From: Lachnospiraceae bacterium
GTDB taxonomy: Bacteria; Bacillota; Clostridia; Lachnospirales; Lachnospiraceae
NCBI GenBank assembly: GCA_902363665.1
Contig: CABJAW010000003.1
Span: 186,001 to 250,000 of the forward strand
Direction: 5' to 3'
Length of the DNA stretch: 64,000 nucleotides
Under the pieces are notes generated by a model. It saw nothing but the letters and a program-made list of their open reading frames with translations. It ran no database searches and was not told the DNA's origin. Shown here one piece after another: positions 18,282 through 26,182 of the stretch (position 1 is the stretch's first letter; each line of letters starts with the position of its first letter). Both the position numbers and the translations under genes were made by a program.

Positions 18282-18316
18282 TTTTTTTCCTCCTGTCTGA
18301 AAACAATCTGTTTTTG

Positions 18317-18345
18317 AGTATACCTGTTTTTTTCAGTTTTGAACA
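18317..18345 (-). promoter_or_regulatory. Promoter of the D-peptide utilisation cluster
   Basis: On the minus strand TGTTCA (18340-18345) and TATACT (18317-18322) are separated by exactly 17 bases; the S58 start is 36 bases below the -10. It lies between the spoIIIA terminator and the first cluster gene, and no equally good promoter was seen inside the cluster. Confidence 0.6.
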
Positions 18346-18385
18346 GGTTTTTCTGAAAATTATTTGCCTGTTTTCCATAACTGCA

Positions 18386-18419
18386 AAAAGGGGGACTATG
18401 CACATGCATAATCCCCTTT
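18386..18419 (-). terminator. Terminator of the spoIIIA operon
   Basis: Stem of about 15 bp with arms at 18386-18401 and 18405-18419 (AAAGGGGG / CCCCTTT core, TATGCA / TGCATA inner), followed on the minus strand by TTTTT. It isolates the sporulation operon from the peptide cluster. Confidence 0.8.
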
Positions 18420-18519
18420 GACAATACGTCTGCTGCTGGTAGTATACTGCATCTTTTTGAGGCATGCAATCCCTTTTTTCAGTTACCTTTGCTACTTATT
18501 CCTGTAATATTTTCCTGTA

Positions 18520-19164
18520 TCAGGATTCACCTGACGGCATGATCACGATGTTCTCACCCGGAATCCCCGTCTTGCGTTTTACGATATCCTCGATCTGTGC
18601 GCGGCTCGCATCATCCAAAGATGCGGCATTTATGACGACATCCGCTTTTCCGTCCGCAATGCTGACAACACATCCGGCAAATCCTTTTGCCTCCAGCAAA
18701 AGTTCCGCTGCGGCCTCCTGCTCTGCCGTCTCTGCCATTTTTTCCACGGCAGAAGCAGCACTGTTTTTCTGCTCCTGCTCTACGGAAGTACTGTTCATAA
18801 CTTCCAGAAGTTCCTCCCTGCTCTTTGCCCGCACCTGCTCACGATTCAGTTTTGCAGCGGCGAGAACGCTCGTTGAGCCGGAAGTGCTGGCAAGCACCGC
18901 TTCCCCGATCTCTGATTTTTCTGCTGTGGATGATTCTTCGCTTCCGTCACTGTCAAGACTGGCGATGTCCTGATATGCATTGTCTGCATAAGTATTGACC
19001 TGTGTGCTTCCGTCATCAGCAAGCAGAACGGTGCTGTCATCTGCTGATGCCGGCGCGGCCTGCTTCTCCAGAATCCTGCCGGAATAATTCAGGTAACCGG
19101 CCGCGGCGATCATGACCGCAAGTGTAGTAACGATCACCTGGTTTCTTTTTAAGATACGTTTCAA
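18520..19164 (-). CDS. spoIIIAH: Stage III sporulation protein AH
   Basis: 214 residues. One N-terminal membrane helix (about residues 10-28), an acidic Ser/Thr-rich linker (35-85) and a C-terminal ring-building domain (about 110-214). SpoIIIAH lies in the mother-cell membrane and meets forespore SpoIIQ across the intermembrane space to form the feeding channel. The C-terminal stretch GKADVVINAASLDDASRAQI corresponds to the EscJ/YscJ-like fold. Last gene of the operon, 21 bases after spoIIIAG, followed by the operon terminator. Confidence 0.92.
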   Translation of the reverse strand: MKRILKRNQVIVTTLAVMIAAAGYLNYSGRILEKQAAPASADDSTVLLADDGSTQVNTYADNAYQDIASLDSDGSEESSTAEKSEIGEAVLASTSGSTSVLAAAKLNREQVRAKSREELLEVMNSTSVEQEQKNSAASAVEKMAETAEQEAAAELLLEAKGFAGCVVSIADGKADVVINAASLDDASRAQIEDIVKRKTGIPGENIVIMPSGES

Positions 19165-19185
19165 ACTGCTCCTCCTTTTTTCTGC

Positions 19186-19743
19186 TTATTCCAGTTTCAT
19201 TACTTTGATTTTATGCGCGTCCAGATCAAATAATGCCATCGCAGCTTCTGTAATCTCTGCCTGAATCCCGCCGTCACCTCCTCCCTCGGCGAGAACCAGG
19301 ACGCCGCAGATCTCCGGGAGAACCGTTTCACTCACAAAAGGAATCTCTTTGCCGGATGCATCCTTTTCATATACGGTACTTTCAGAACTCTGCACGAAAG
19401 AGCGTTCTCCCTGGCCGTTCGTTTCATTCGTTTTCTCTTCCTGACGCGCCGTATCCTTTTCCACAAGTGCCCGACCGTCGGATTTTACCGTAAGGATCAC
19501 TTCTGCCCGCCCCACTCCGGAGACGTGTGACAGCGCGGCCTGCAGTTTTTGCTCCAGATATTCCGTCCAGTCTCTGGCCGGATCCCCGGATTCCTGCTGA
19601 CCGGATATCCCGGCAGAAACAGCAGTCTCCGTGTCTTTTTGTGTTTCCTGTGTCGGCAGTGCGATCACAAGAAGCAGCACTCCGACAAGGAGCAGAATCA
19701 GAATCTGCTCTTTTTTTCCACCATTCCATTTTTGCCAGTTCAA
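19186..19743 (-). CDS. spoIIIAG: Stage III sporulation protein AG
   Basis: 185 residues, single membrane helix (about 13-30), then the region LQAALSHVSGVGRAEVILTV, a ring-building motif shared by SpoIIIAG proteins, a charged disordered loop (about 100-130) and the conserved CGVLVLAEGGGD segment. Forms the large ring of the SpoIIIA-SpoIIQ complex on the mother-cell side. Its ATG overlaps the stop of spoIIIAF by four bases. Confidence 0.93.
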   Translation of the reverse strand: MNWQKWNGGKKEQILILLLVGVLLLVIALPTQETQKDTETAVSAGISGQQESGDPARDWTEYLEQKLQAALSHVSGVGRAEVILTVKSDGRALVEKDTARQEEKTNETNGQGERSFVQSSESTVYEKDASGKEIPFVSETVLPEICGVLVLAEGGGDGGIQAEITEAAMALFDLDAHKIKVMKLE

Positions 19744-20324
19744 AGGGATGCGCCTCCTGTATCAAAAATGAGAACCGCTTCTGACGGCAGTGCATATACC
19801 GAAAATAATTCCTGGCGGATCGTCGCTGCCGCAAAAGAAAGTTTTGAATCATCTGTTTTTGCGGCAGCTGACGGAGTATCAGAAAATATTGCACCTGCCG
19901 GAAAAGATTGCGAAGACTCTGAGGCGGACAGACGGATCTCGGCACTTTCCGGCGTATATCCGTCGGCCGAGAATGTAATCCTGGCACTCGCCTCTTTTCC
20001 TGTACAGGATGCGGCGATTTCGGCAATCTGACGATTGATCTCTTTTTGGTACGCCTCCCGGATCCTGGTATTTTTCAGTTCTCCGAGCCCTTCTACCGTA
20101 CCGGAGAGATCACGGTACTCCTCTTTCAGGAAACGAAGCTGCAGAAGTTTCGTCAACTCGCCGTTTCCAAGAAAAAGTCCAAGGAGCGGCTCGAGTGCGA
20201 TAAGAAAGAAAAGCAGGCCGGCATAAAAGCGGACATACTTTACAAACTTTCCGTCGGGCAGCAGATGCAAAAGGAGTGTAATGATACAGATGGAATACAG
20301 CAGCAGTTTCAGCCATTCTCTCAT
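19740..20324 (-). CDS. spoIIIAF: Stage III sporulation protein AF
   Basis: 194 residues from the ATG at 20324, nine bases after AAGGAGG; an in-frame ATG nine bases earlier touches the Shine-Dalgarno, and the longer open frame to 20444 runs into spoIIIAE. Two N-terminal membrane helices (about 5-25 and 34-52) are followed by a soluble domain with another ring-building-like fold, where LKNTRIREAYQKEINRQIA is typical. Part of the SpoIIIA secretion-like complex in the mother cell. Confidence 0.9.
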   Translation of the reverse strand: MREWLKLLLYSICIITLLLHLLPDGKFVKYVRFYAGLLFFLIALEPLLGLFLGNGELTKLLQLRFLKEEYRDLSGTVEGLGELKNTRIREAYQKEINRQIAEIAASCTGKEASARITFSADGYTPESAEIRLSASESSQSFPAGAIFSDTPSAAAKTDDSKLSFAAATIRQELFSVYALPSEAVLIFDTGGASL

Positions 20325-20329
20325 AATGC

Positions 20330-21508
20330 TCATCCTCCTTTTAACGAAGACAGGATCATGGCGAGCAGGATCAGAAGTACCGCCATGGAGCCGCACAGGA
20401 TGCGGAGCAGCAGCGCTGCCGCGCAGGAAATACTCTCCACACACGCAAGCATCCGTTTTTCACAGATGGGCTGAATTATGGCGCAGAGCAGACGAAAAAT
20501 CAAAATACAGGTGAGAAGCTTCAGAAGCGGAAGCAGGCAGATGGCTGCAATGAGAAGCATGCCGCCCGTTCCTATGGCATTTCGAATGACGATCGCAGAG
20601 CCGGTTACTGTCTCAGATGCAGCATCAAACAGATTGCCAATCCCCGGGATTGCTTTTGCAATACGGTGTGCCGCAGAATTTTTAAAGGAATCCACCCCAG
20701 GTGCGATCAGACACTGTACCGTCTGCAATCCAACCGCAACTCCGATTACTGTTTTTAAGGACCAGTCTACGATCGTCTGCAAAAGCTGTGCGAATCTGGA
20801 AAAAAGATCCTCTTTTGTCATCTGATTGAGCATCAAAACAGCGAGATAAAACTGTAATAACGGCAGAACCCCGCGCATGATCACACCCTGGAGCAGTGCG
20901 ATCGTCACAGTTGCCGCCTGATAAAAACCAAGCGCCGAAAGGCTTCCGGCAGAGAACACGATGGAAGCAAGGTAGGCCGGAAGGAGAAGCTTTATCAGGC
21001 GGGTGATGTGCGAAAGCGTTTCTGCCACAAGCGTATCCATACCGGAAAAAGATCGAAGCAGCATCGTCGAAACGAGCAGATACATCATATAAAAGCTGAT
21101 CTCCGCAATCTGGTTTTTTTCAAACACGCGGATAAAATTGGAAAAGACTGCCGAGGAGAGCACAATCAGGAGAATCTGCAGCGCCATCTGTTTCTGATTT
21201 AAAATTTCAGAAAAAAACAGGTCGGTCACATATGTCCGCACCGTTTCTGGCTGAAACGGAATACGCCCGGTCATCAGGCCGCGTACAAGACCGGAAAATG
21301 TCACAGAGCGCGGCAGCCCGGTATTCGAAACCAGATCATCAAGTGCCTGCTGGTCTGATTGTTCAAGGATGCCATTCAGTGTCAGTTCCAGAGTATCTTC
21401 GCTCTCCTTCTCAAAAAGAGCTTCAGCAGCGGAAGCAATACAGAGCGAAAAGAGCAGCCAGAGTATACACAGGAGAAAGAGCAGAAAAAGAGCGGGATAT
21501 TTTTTCAT
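20330..21508 (-). CDS. spoIIIAE: Stage III sporulation protein AE
   Basis: 392 residues. N-terminal signal-like helix, a short extracellular segment (GILEQSDQQALDDLV) and then seven or eight membrane helices; the GVDSFKNSAAHRIAKAIPGIG stretch, here shortened to its core IAKAIPGIGNLFDAASETV, is the family hallmark. The proposed polytopic channel-like subunit of the SpoIIIA apparatus. Five bases separate it from spoIIIAF. Confidence 0.94.
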   Translation of the reverse strand: MKKYPALFLLFLLCILWLLFSLCIASAAEALFEKESEDTLELTLNGILEQSDQQALDDLVSNTGLPRSVTFSGLVRGLMTGRIPFQPETVRTYVTDLFFSEILNQKQMALQILLIVLSSAVFSNFIRVFEKNQIAEISFYMMYLLVSTMLLRSFSGMDTLVAETLSHITRLIKLLLPAYLASIVFSAGSLSALGFYQAATVTIALLQGVIMRGVLPLLQFYLAVLMLNQMTKEDLFSRFAQLLQTIVDWSLKTVIGVAVGLQTVQCLIAPGVDSFKNSAAHRIAKAIPGIGNLFDAASETVTGSAIVIRNAIGTGGMLLIAAICLLPLLKLLTCILIFRLLCAIIQPICEKRMLACVESISCAAALLLRILCGSMAVLLILLAMILSSLKGG

Positions 21509-21533
21509 GGAATGCTTCCGTCCTCAATTTCTT

Positions 21534-21911
21534 TTACAACATAGTTGAGATCAGATCCAGCAGTGCCAGGATGATAGGAGAACTCACAGCGAGGACAGAA
21601 ATTTTTCCGAAGACTTCGATCTGTCCGGCGATCGCCTTATAGCCGGCATCGAGACAGATACTCGAAGAAAAATCGGCGACGTAGGTAATCCCGATGATCT
21701 TCAAGAGGATCCGAAAATATCCCTCCTGCATCGAAACGTATTCCCTGAGACGTTCCAGCATCTCAAAAACAGAAGCAAGCTTGGTCAGGGTGCAGAAAAT
21801 AATCAGAAGACTGGCTGCCAGACTGATCAGCTCCGCATAAGGAGAATGGCTGTGTTTTAAAAGACCGGCCAGAAGCATCCCGGCAAATCCCACGCATGCG
21901 ATTTTTATCAT
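21534..21911 (-). CDS. spoIIIAD: Stage III sporulation protein AD
   Basis: 125 residues from the ATG at 21911, consistent with the family N-terminus MIKIACVGFAGMLLAG (the frame to 21962 runs through a dispersed repeat and is rejected). Four membrane helices; the segment YFRILLKIIGITYVADFSSS is strongly conserved in SpoIIIAD. Small membrane subunit related in shape to type III export proteins. Confidence 0.92.
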   Translation of the reverse strand: MIKIACVGFAGMLLAGLLKHSHSPYAELISLAASLLIIFCTLTKLASVFEMLERLREYVSMQEGYFRILLKIIGITYVADFSSSICLDAGYKAIAGQIEVFGKISVLAVSSPIILALLDLISTML

Positions 21912-21934
21912 GGCATTTCCTTTCCTGCAACCGA

Positions 21935-21960
21935 TTATCAAAGCGGATTTTCGCAATCTC
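21935..21960. repeat. Partial copy of the dispersed palindromic repeat
   Basis: ATCAAAGCGGATTTTCGCAA at 21938-21957 matches one arm and the loop of the AAGCGGAT hairpin module found complete at 46838-46946 and 49383-49436. It lies between spoIIIAC and spoIIIAD, inside the operon. Confidence 0.55.
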
Positions 21961-21982
21961 ACAGAAGATTTGCCCCACCTGG

Positions 21983-22177
21983 TTAAAGTGCAAACAGAGT
22001 CTTGACGGTTTCGAAGAGCTGGCTGATATAAGGAAGAAGCCAGAACAGAACGAGAATCAGACCGGCGATCCCGGTCAGGAATGCATGTTCTTCTCTTCCG
22101 CTCTGTTTCAAGATCTGGCTTAAGACGGAGACCAGGATACCGACTGCCGCAATTTTAAAAATAAGATTTACGCTCAT
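21983..22177 (-). CDS. spoIIIAC: Stage III sporulation protein AC
   Basis: 64 residues from the ATG at 22177 (GGAGG eight bases upstream), opening MSVNLIFKIAAVGILVSVLS. Two membrane helices joined by the conserved loop QSGREEHAFLTGIAG. The Bacillus protein has 68 residues. Smallest membrane subunit of the SpoIIIA complex. Confidence 0.93.
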   Translation of the reverse strand: MSVNLIFKIAAVGILVSVLSQILKQSGREEHAFLTGIAGLILVLFWLLPYISQLFETVKTLFAL

Positions 22178-22302
22178 ATCCCACCTCCGTCTCCGATTTT
22201 TTCCTTTCATGCAGCTCTTCGTCGGTGTGGCGTATCCGCCAGGCAAAATTTTAAAGATGCACTTAAAAACATATGTGTTTTGCGTTCACTGCAGTTCCCA
22301 TT

Positions 22303-22833
22303 TTATAAAAGCAGCAGAATGAAAAACACACCGGCGGCCGCAGAGAGTTTGCGGTACAACGTACTCTTTTCCTTCCAGATCTCCTTTGCGTCGTTTTCAA
22401 GCTGTTCAAACTGTGTTCGGTACGCATCAAACCTTGTTTTCTGTAAAACCGCATCGCTGCTGCAAAGCGCACCTGAGATTTCCAAAAACAGGCAGAGTTC
22501 TTCTTCACTGAAAAGAGCTGGCGGAACACACTGGCGTATGGCCTCCTGCCAGAGTTTCTGAAACGATCCGCCATATTTTGAGAAATGAGTACTCGCATAC
22601 GCAAAAAGCTTTTCCGGTCCGGCCCTGCAGCAGGAGGATGCTTTTTCAAGTGCCTGAGGAAGTATCAGGCGGTAATGAATCATTTCTTTTTCCAGGCAGG
22701 AAAGGGCAGCGGTCATTTCCCGAAAGAAAAGATAGCGCTGTTTCAGCTCTTTTTCCATTGTATTTCCGATCAGAAGGCTGGAAGAAAAGATACAGATGCA
22801 GCCGACGAATTTCAAAACAATCTGCAGATTCAT
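22303..22833 (-). CDS. spoIIIAB: Stage III sporulation protein AB
   Basis: 176 residues (Bacillus 171). Membrane helix near the N-terminus (about 5-25), a cytoplasm-side helical domain with LKQRYLFFREMTAALSCLEK, and a C-terminal helix. Related to the GspF/PilC-type coupling proteins by position and length. AGGAGG lies ahead of the ATG. Confidence 0.9.
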   Translation of the reverse strand: MNLQIVLKFVGCICIFSSSLLIGNTMEKELKQRYLFFREMTAALSCLEKEMIHYRLILPQALEKASSCCRAGPEKLFAYASTHFSKYGGSFQKLWQEAIRQCVPPALFSEEELCLFLEISGALCSSDAVLQKTRFDAYRTQFEQLENDAKEIWKEKSTLYRKLSAAAGVFFILLLL

Positions 22834-22856
22834 GATCTACCTCCTGTAAAGCAGAC

Positions 22857-22910
22857 ATTCGCGACCTGTTTCGCTGGTGACAGGATCCTGAGGAACTCAG
22901 GCATCTTATG
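22857..22910. repeat. Degenerate dispersed repeat overlapping the spoIIIAA stop codon
   Basis: Aligned on the plus strand with 46851-46916: ATTCGC, TTCGCTG, AGGATC and TTATGATATTTC recur in the same order with similar spacing. The TTATGATATTTC block supplies the last codons and the stop of spoIIIAA. Confidence 0.5.
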
Positions 22911-23871
22911 ATATTTCCTGCAGAGCCACTTTGCAGCCTGTGTCCAAAAGATTCCCGTCCGCATCAGAAATCTGGATAACTGTTCCAGGGGATGGCCTGC
23001 CGCTTAAAAGGATCAGACGCTGAAACAGCCGCTGCTGAAACAGCGTGTGAAGCAGCGGGGAACGGGCGCTGGCCGCAAAGGAAGTGCCGTGTGCCGTTGC
23101 AACAAGATGGCAGCCGCAGTGAAACACAGATTCGAGCGCATAACGGTCCTCCTGACTGCCAAGCTCATCTGCCGCAATGACTTCCGGGGTCATGGAGCGC
23201 AGAAGCATCAGCATTCCTTCTGATTTTCGGCATCCGTCAAGCAGATCTGTACGCGGACCTAGATCGTTTTGTGGGATGCCAAGGTATGCCCCTCCGATTT
23301 CCGAGCGCTCATCTACGACCCCGACGGTCATTCCGGGATGAAATGTGCTGCCCGACGAGAGCTGCCGGATGAGATCGCGCAGCAGTGTCGTTTTTCCGCA
23401 CCCGGGCGGGCCGATGAGCAGCGTGTCGCAGAGCTTGCCATCTTCAAAAAGATACGGCAGGATACAGGAAGCGCATCCTTTTTTTTCATGAGAAAACCGG
23501 AGATTCAGGAAAGAGATATTACGGATGCAACTGACTTTTCCATTTTCAAGAACTGTCTTTCCGGCAATTCCGACGCGATGTCCGCCGGGAACAGTGAAAA
23601 ACCCCTGGCGTGTCTCTTCTGCAAATGCGTACAGAGAACAGGCAGAAAGTGCTTCCAGCACCGCCTCAAGCTGTACAGCGTCTATACGCACGCTTTTCAT
23701 CAGGTTTTCTGTGAGCTTTCCATCTCCGGTGATTCCGTACTCACAGTTTCTATAGCGCAGCGCAAGTGGTTGTCCCACCCTTAGACGGAGTTCCTCAAGG
23801 CTGTCTTCTTTTAGTGCTGCCGCCTGAAAAAGACGGCAGAGTTCTGGTGGGAATGAATCATAAAACGGCAC
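22906..23871 (-). CDS. spoIIIAA: Stage III sporulation protein AA (ATPase)
   Basis: 321 residues, GTG start at 23871 with GAGAGGAAG upstream. A secretion-type (VirB11/GspE-like) ATPase that powers the SpoIIIA feeding-tube apparatus. Walker A is IGPPGCGKTTLLRD (about residue 154), followed by VDERSEIGGAYLGIPQNDLG and the Walker B/Asp-Glu VIAADELGSQED, all hallmark SpoIIIAA blocks. First gene of the eight-gene mother-cell operon; the last residues and stop fall within a dispersed repeat. Confidence 0.95.
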   Translation of the reverse strand: MPFYDSFPPELCRLFQAAALKEDSLEELRLRVGQPLALRYRNCEYGITGDGKLTENLMKSVRIDAVQLEAVLEALSACSLYAFAEETRQGFFTVPGGHRVGIAGKTVLENGKVSCIRNISFLNLRFSHEKKGCASCILPYLFEDGKLCDTLLIGPPGCGKTTLLRDLIRQLSSGSTFHPGMTVGVVDERSEIGGAYLGIPQNDLGPRTDLLDGCRKSEGMLMLLRSMTPEVIAADELGSQEDRYALESVFHCGCHLVATAHGTSFAASARSPLLHTLFQQRLFQRLILLSGRPSPGTVIQISDADGNLLDTGCKVALQEIS

Positions 23872-23896
23872 ATTAAATCACTTCCTCTCTGAATGA

Positions 23897-23950
23897 TTTT
23901 AACCGAGTCAAGCAAGTCCCCTGCGTGGTTGCGCGGAGCAATAAGCAGAG
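23897..23950. repeat. Dispersed repeat copy in the spoIIIA leader
   Basis: Begins TTTTAACCGAGTCAAGCAAG, shared with 49383 (first 16 bases) and with 35409 (AAGTCC continuation). It lies between the spoIIIA start and its promoter candidate, so it would be transcribed in the leader. Confidence 0.55.
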
Positions 23951-23996
23951 AATCACGTGCAGGCTTTGTCATCTGCTTTGCAAAATGTCATCTGCC

Positions 23997-24025
23997 TTTG
24001 AATGATAGCTATGGTTCAATATATG
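23997..24025 (-). promoter_or_regulatory. Candidate sigma-E promoter of spoIIIA
   Basis: On the minus strand CATATATT (24018-24025) and CATTCAAA (23997-24004) are 13 bases apart, resembling the sigma-E pattern (ATATT, about 14 bases, CATACA). spoIIIA is sigma-E controlled in Bacillus; the match here is imperfect. Confidence 0.35.
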
Positions 24026-24047
24026 GGACGGGTTCCTGGATTATGCC

Positions 24048-24076
24048 TTGCTTTTTTATCCGTGGAATAATATAAT
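24048..24076 (+). promoter_or_regulatory. Sigma-A promoter of the carbamate kinase gene
   Basis: TTGCTT (24048-24053) and TATAAT (24071-24076) with exactly 17 bases between, 52 bases ahead of the start. Confidence 0.7.
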
Positions 24077-24128
24077 AAGTCATGATTATTAAGCACGAAA
24101 TTTTTACGAAAGTACGAGGTATCCTGAT

Positions 24129-25061
24129 ATGAAAAAAAGAGTTGTTGTTGCACTTGGCCACCGTGCGCTTGGCACGACGCTTCCGGATCAGAAACTGGCA
24201 GTAAACTCTTCCGCTGTCATTCTTGCAGATCTGGTGGAAGAAGGCGCAGAGCTGATTATTACTCACAGCAATGCACCGCAGGTCGGCATGATCCATACAG
24301 CGATGAATGAGTATGCGAAAGCACATGAGACGTATGGCGCACCGATGTCTGTATGCTCTGCGATGAGCCAGGGCTATATTGGATATGATATTCAGAACGC
24401 ACTGCGTGCAGAACTTTTAAAAAGAGGCATTTATAAGACTGTTTCCACTGTTCTGACACAGGTAACCGTAGATCCGTATGATGAGACATTTTATCATCCG
24501 ACCAAAGTAATCGGCCGGTATATGACAGCAGAGGAAGCTGCACTGGAGCAGAAAAAAGGAAATTATGTTGTAGAAGAGCCCGGAAAAGGATTCCGCCGGA
24601 TCATTGCATCCCCGAAACCAATTGATATTGTGGAAATTGAGGCAATTAAAACTCTCTCCGATGCCGGACAGATTGTGATCGCCTGCGGCGGCGGCGGAAT
24701 CCCGGTACTAAAACAGGGCAGCAATCTGAAAGGTGCCAGCGCAGTCATCGAAAAAGATCTGGTCAGCGGGCTGCTTGCAGACCTGACCGATGCGGATATG
24801 CTGATGATCCTGACAAATGAAGAATTTGTCAACATCAAATACGGCACAGACAAGGAAACACCGCTTAAGCACATCACGCCGGAGGAAGCAAGAGTCCATA
24901 TCGCAAACCATGAGTTCGGTGAGACAAAGATGCTGCCGAAGATCGAGGCATCCATCAACTTCGTTTCAAGAGAAGAAGGACGCACGGCAGTCATCACCTC
25001 AATTGATAAAGCAGTCGATGCTTACCGTGGAAAGACCGGAACGGTGATCTGTGAAAAATAA
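24129..25061 (+). CDS. arcC: Carbamate kinase
   Basis: 310 residues, normal length. Transfers phosphate between carbamoyl phosphate and ADP, giving ATP in fermentative catabolism of arginine, agmatine, allantoin or creatinine. Family blocks visible: VVVALGHRALG at the N-terminus (usually GGNAL), CSAMSQGYIGYDIQNAL, TQVTVDPYDETF, CGGGGIPV and the ADP-binding IEKDLVSGLLADLTDADM. The usual ALGGNAL is altered to ALGHRAL, a deviation in the first glycine loop. No arginine deiminase or ornithine transcarbamoylase gene is adjacent; it stands alone with its own promoter and terminator, so the pathway it serves cannot be read here. Confidence 0.93.
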   Translation: MKKRVVVALGHRALGTTLPDQKLAVNSSAVILADLVEEGAELIITHSNAPQVGMIHTAMNEYAKAHETYGAPMSVCSAMSQGYIGYDIQNALRAELLKRGIYKTVSTVLTQVTVDPYDETFYHPTKVIGRYMTAEEAALEQKKGNYVVEEPGKGFRRIIASPKPIDIVEIEAIKTLSDAGQIVIACGGGGIPVLKQGSNLKGASAVIEKDLVSGLLADLTDADMLMILTNEEFVNIKYGTDKETPLKHITPEEARVHIANHEFGETKMLPKIEASINFVSREEGRTAVITSIDKAVDAYRGKTGTVICEK

Positions 25062-25086
25062 GGGCTTCTGATAAACAGAGCTGATA

Positions 25087-25132
25087 AAAAGGAGGACCAG
25101 GGGTTCCTAAAGAATCCCGAGGTCCTCCTTTA
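25087..25132 (+). terminator. Terminator of the carbamate kinase gene
   Basis: Arms AAGGAGGACC and GGTCCTCCTT with a second inner pairing (GGGGTTCC / GAATCCC), followed by T residues. Confidence 0.8.
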
Positions 25133-25161
25133 TGATTACAGAGTCTATTTTTAATGGCTAG

Positions 25162-25202
25162 TTGTAATCCGCTTCGCTGCCTGCAGGATCATAAGGATTC
25201 TC
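25162..25202. repeat. Dispersed repeat copy (partial)
   Basis: AATCCGCTTCGCTGCCTGCA followed by GGATCATAAGGAT matches 46857-46890 with few changes. It lies between carbamate kinase and dut, just downstream of the dut stop on the minus strand. Confidence 0.6.
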
Positions 25203-25211
25203 CCCACACCC

Positions 25212-25646
25212 TTAATTCTTTCCTGTACTTCCGATCCCGCCGCGGTCCGGAGCTTCCAGCCGCTCACACTCTTCAAAGTGAAGCGTCGGCTGATGCTCCA
25301 TAATGCGGAACTGACAGATCCGGTCATTTTTATGGATTTCGGTATCACGCAGCGCATACGCCGGCATATACCACCAGTCGTTCGGACCGGCATATGTCTC
25401 ATCTACGACCCCCATATGGTTCGTCTGGATGATGCCGAAATTTTTGTACGTAGAACTGCGAGGCACGATGTGTGCTTCATATCCTTCCGGCAGCTGCATA
25501 GCCACACCGAGCGGAATCAGGCGGAACTCATCTTTTTTCAGGACGATGTCTTCTGCCGCACGCAGGTCGATCCAGTCTGATTTGCCATCAATGTATTCAA
25601 GGCGTTTGATGTCATCGTTTAGATACTGAATTTTAATTTTTTTCAT
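25212..25646 (-). CDS. dut: dUTP diphosphatase (dUTPase fold)
   Basis: 144 residues, length of trimeric dUTPases. Hydrolyses dUTP to dUMP, keeping uracil out of DNA and supplying thymidylate synthesis. Motifs: DLRA (I), [11 protein letters not shown] (II), [12 protein letters not shown] (III, with the catalytic Asp), RICQF (IV) and RGGIGSTG (V; usual RGxxGFGSTG, slightly shortened). The [12 protein letters not shown] segment is longer than in classical enzymes, as in the phage/Firmicute branch. Last gene of the pheS-pheT-queA-nrdG transcript, 39 bases after nrdG. Confidence 0.88.
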   Translation of the reverse strand: MKKIKIQYLNDDIKRLEYIDGKSDWIDLRAAEDIVLKKDEFRLIPLGVAMQLPEGYEAHIVPRSSTYKNFGIIQTNHMGVVDETYAGPNDWWYMPAYALRDTEIHKNDRICQFRIMEHQPTLHFEECERLEAPDRGGIGSTGKN

Positions 25647-25685
25647 GTTGTGTTTTCCTCTTAATGATGTGATTTTTACCGCAAA

Positions 25686-26174
25686 TCAAATATGAGATAC
25701 TATGTATCCCTGCCGCAGCGATTCCTTCACGTCAATCACATGCTGGTTTGCGCTTCCTCTCCAGTGCAGCCGGGTATCACGCAGTTCTTTTTCATAGCGT
25801 CCGTCCACCAGCACATCGATATAGTTCAAAATCTCGTGTCCTGTCAGTGCAGACCATTCATATCCGGTGTACAGCCAGATTGTTTTGTGCGGAAACCGAT
25901 CCCGGATTTCTTTTGCGAGTTCGGTAATTTCCACTTCATTTACTTCGTGGAGCGGATCGCCGCCACTGAAGGTGATACCGGCAATATATGGTTTCTCCAG
26001 CTCGTCGAAAAGTTCATGTTTTTCTTTTTCTGTAAATGGAAGTCCGCCGTTCGGATCCCAAGTCACTGGATTCTGGCACTCCGGGCAGCCGTGGCTGCAC
26101 CCTGCTACCCACAGCACCACGCGAAGCCCATCACCGTTTAGCATATCATCCTTTGTAATGTTGTGATATCTCAT
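25686..26174 (-). CDS. nrdG: Anaerobic ribonucleotide reductase activating protein
   Basis: 162 residues, radical SAM activase that installs the glycyl radical on NrdD. The iron-sulfur motif is CSHGCPEC (CxxxCxxC, Cys26-Cys33), followed by QNPVTWD, and FSGGDPL near residue 90 is the SAM-binding GGDP. The opening MRYHNITKDDMLNGDGLR is typical of NrdG. nrdD is not in the window. Lies eight bases after queA in the same direction. Confidence 0.94.
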   Translation of the reverse strand: MRYHNITKDDMLNGDGLRVVLWVAGCSHGCPECQNPVTWDPNGGLPFTEKEKHELFDELEKPYIAGITFSGGDPLHEVNEVEITELAKEIRDRFPHKTIWLYTGYEWSALTGHEILNYIDVLVDGRYEKELRDTRLHWRGSANQHVIDVKESLRQGYIVSHI

Positions 26175-26182
26175 GGCTGTCC

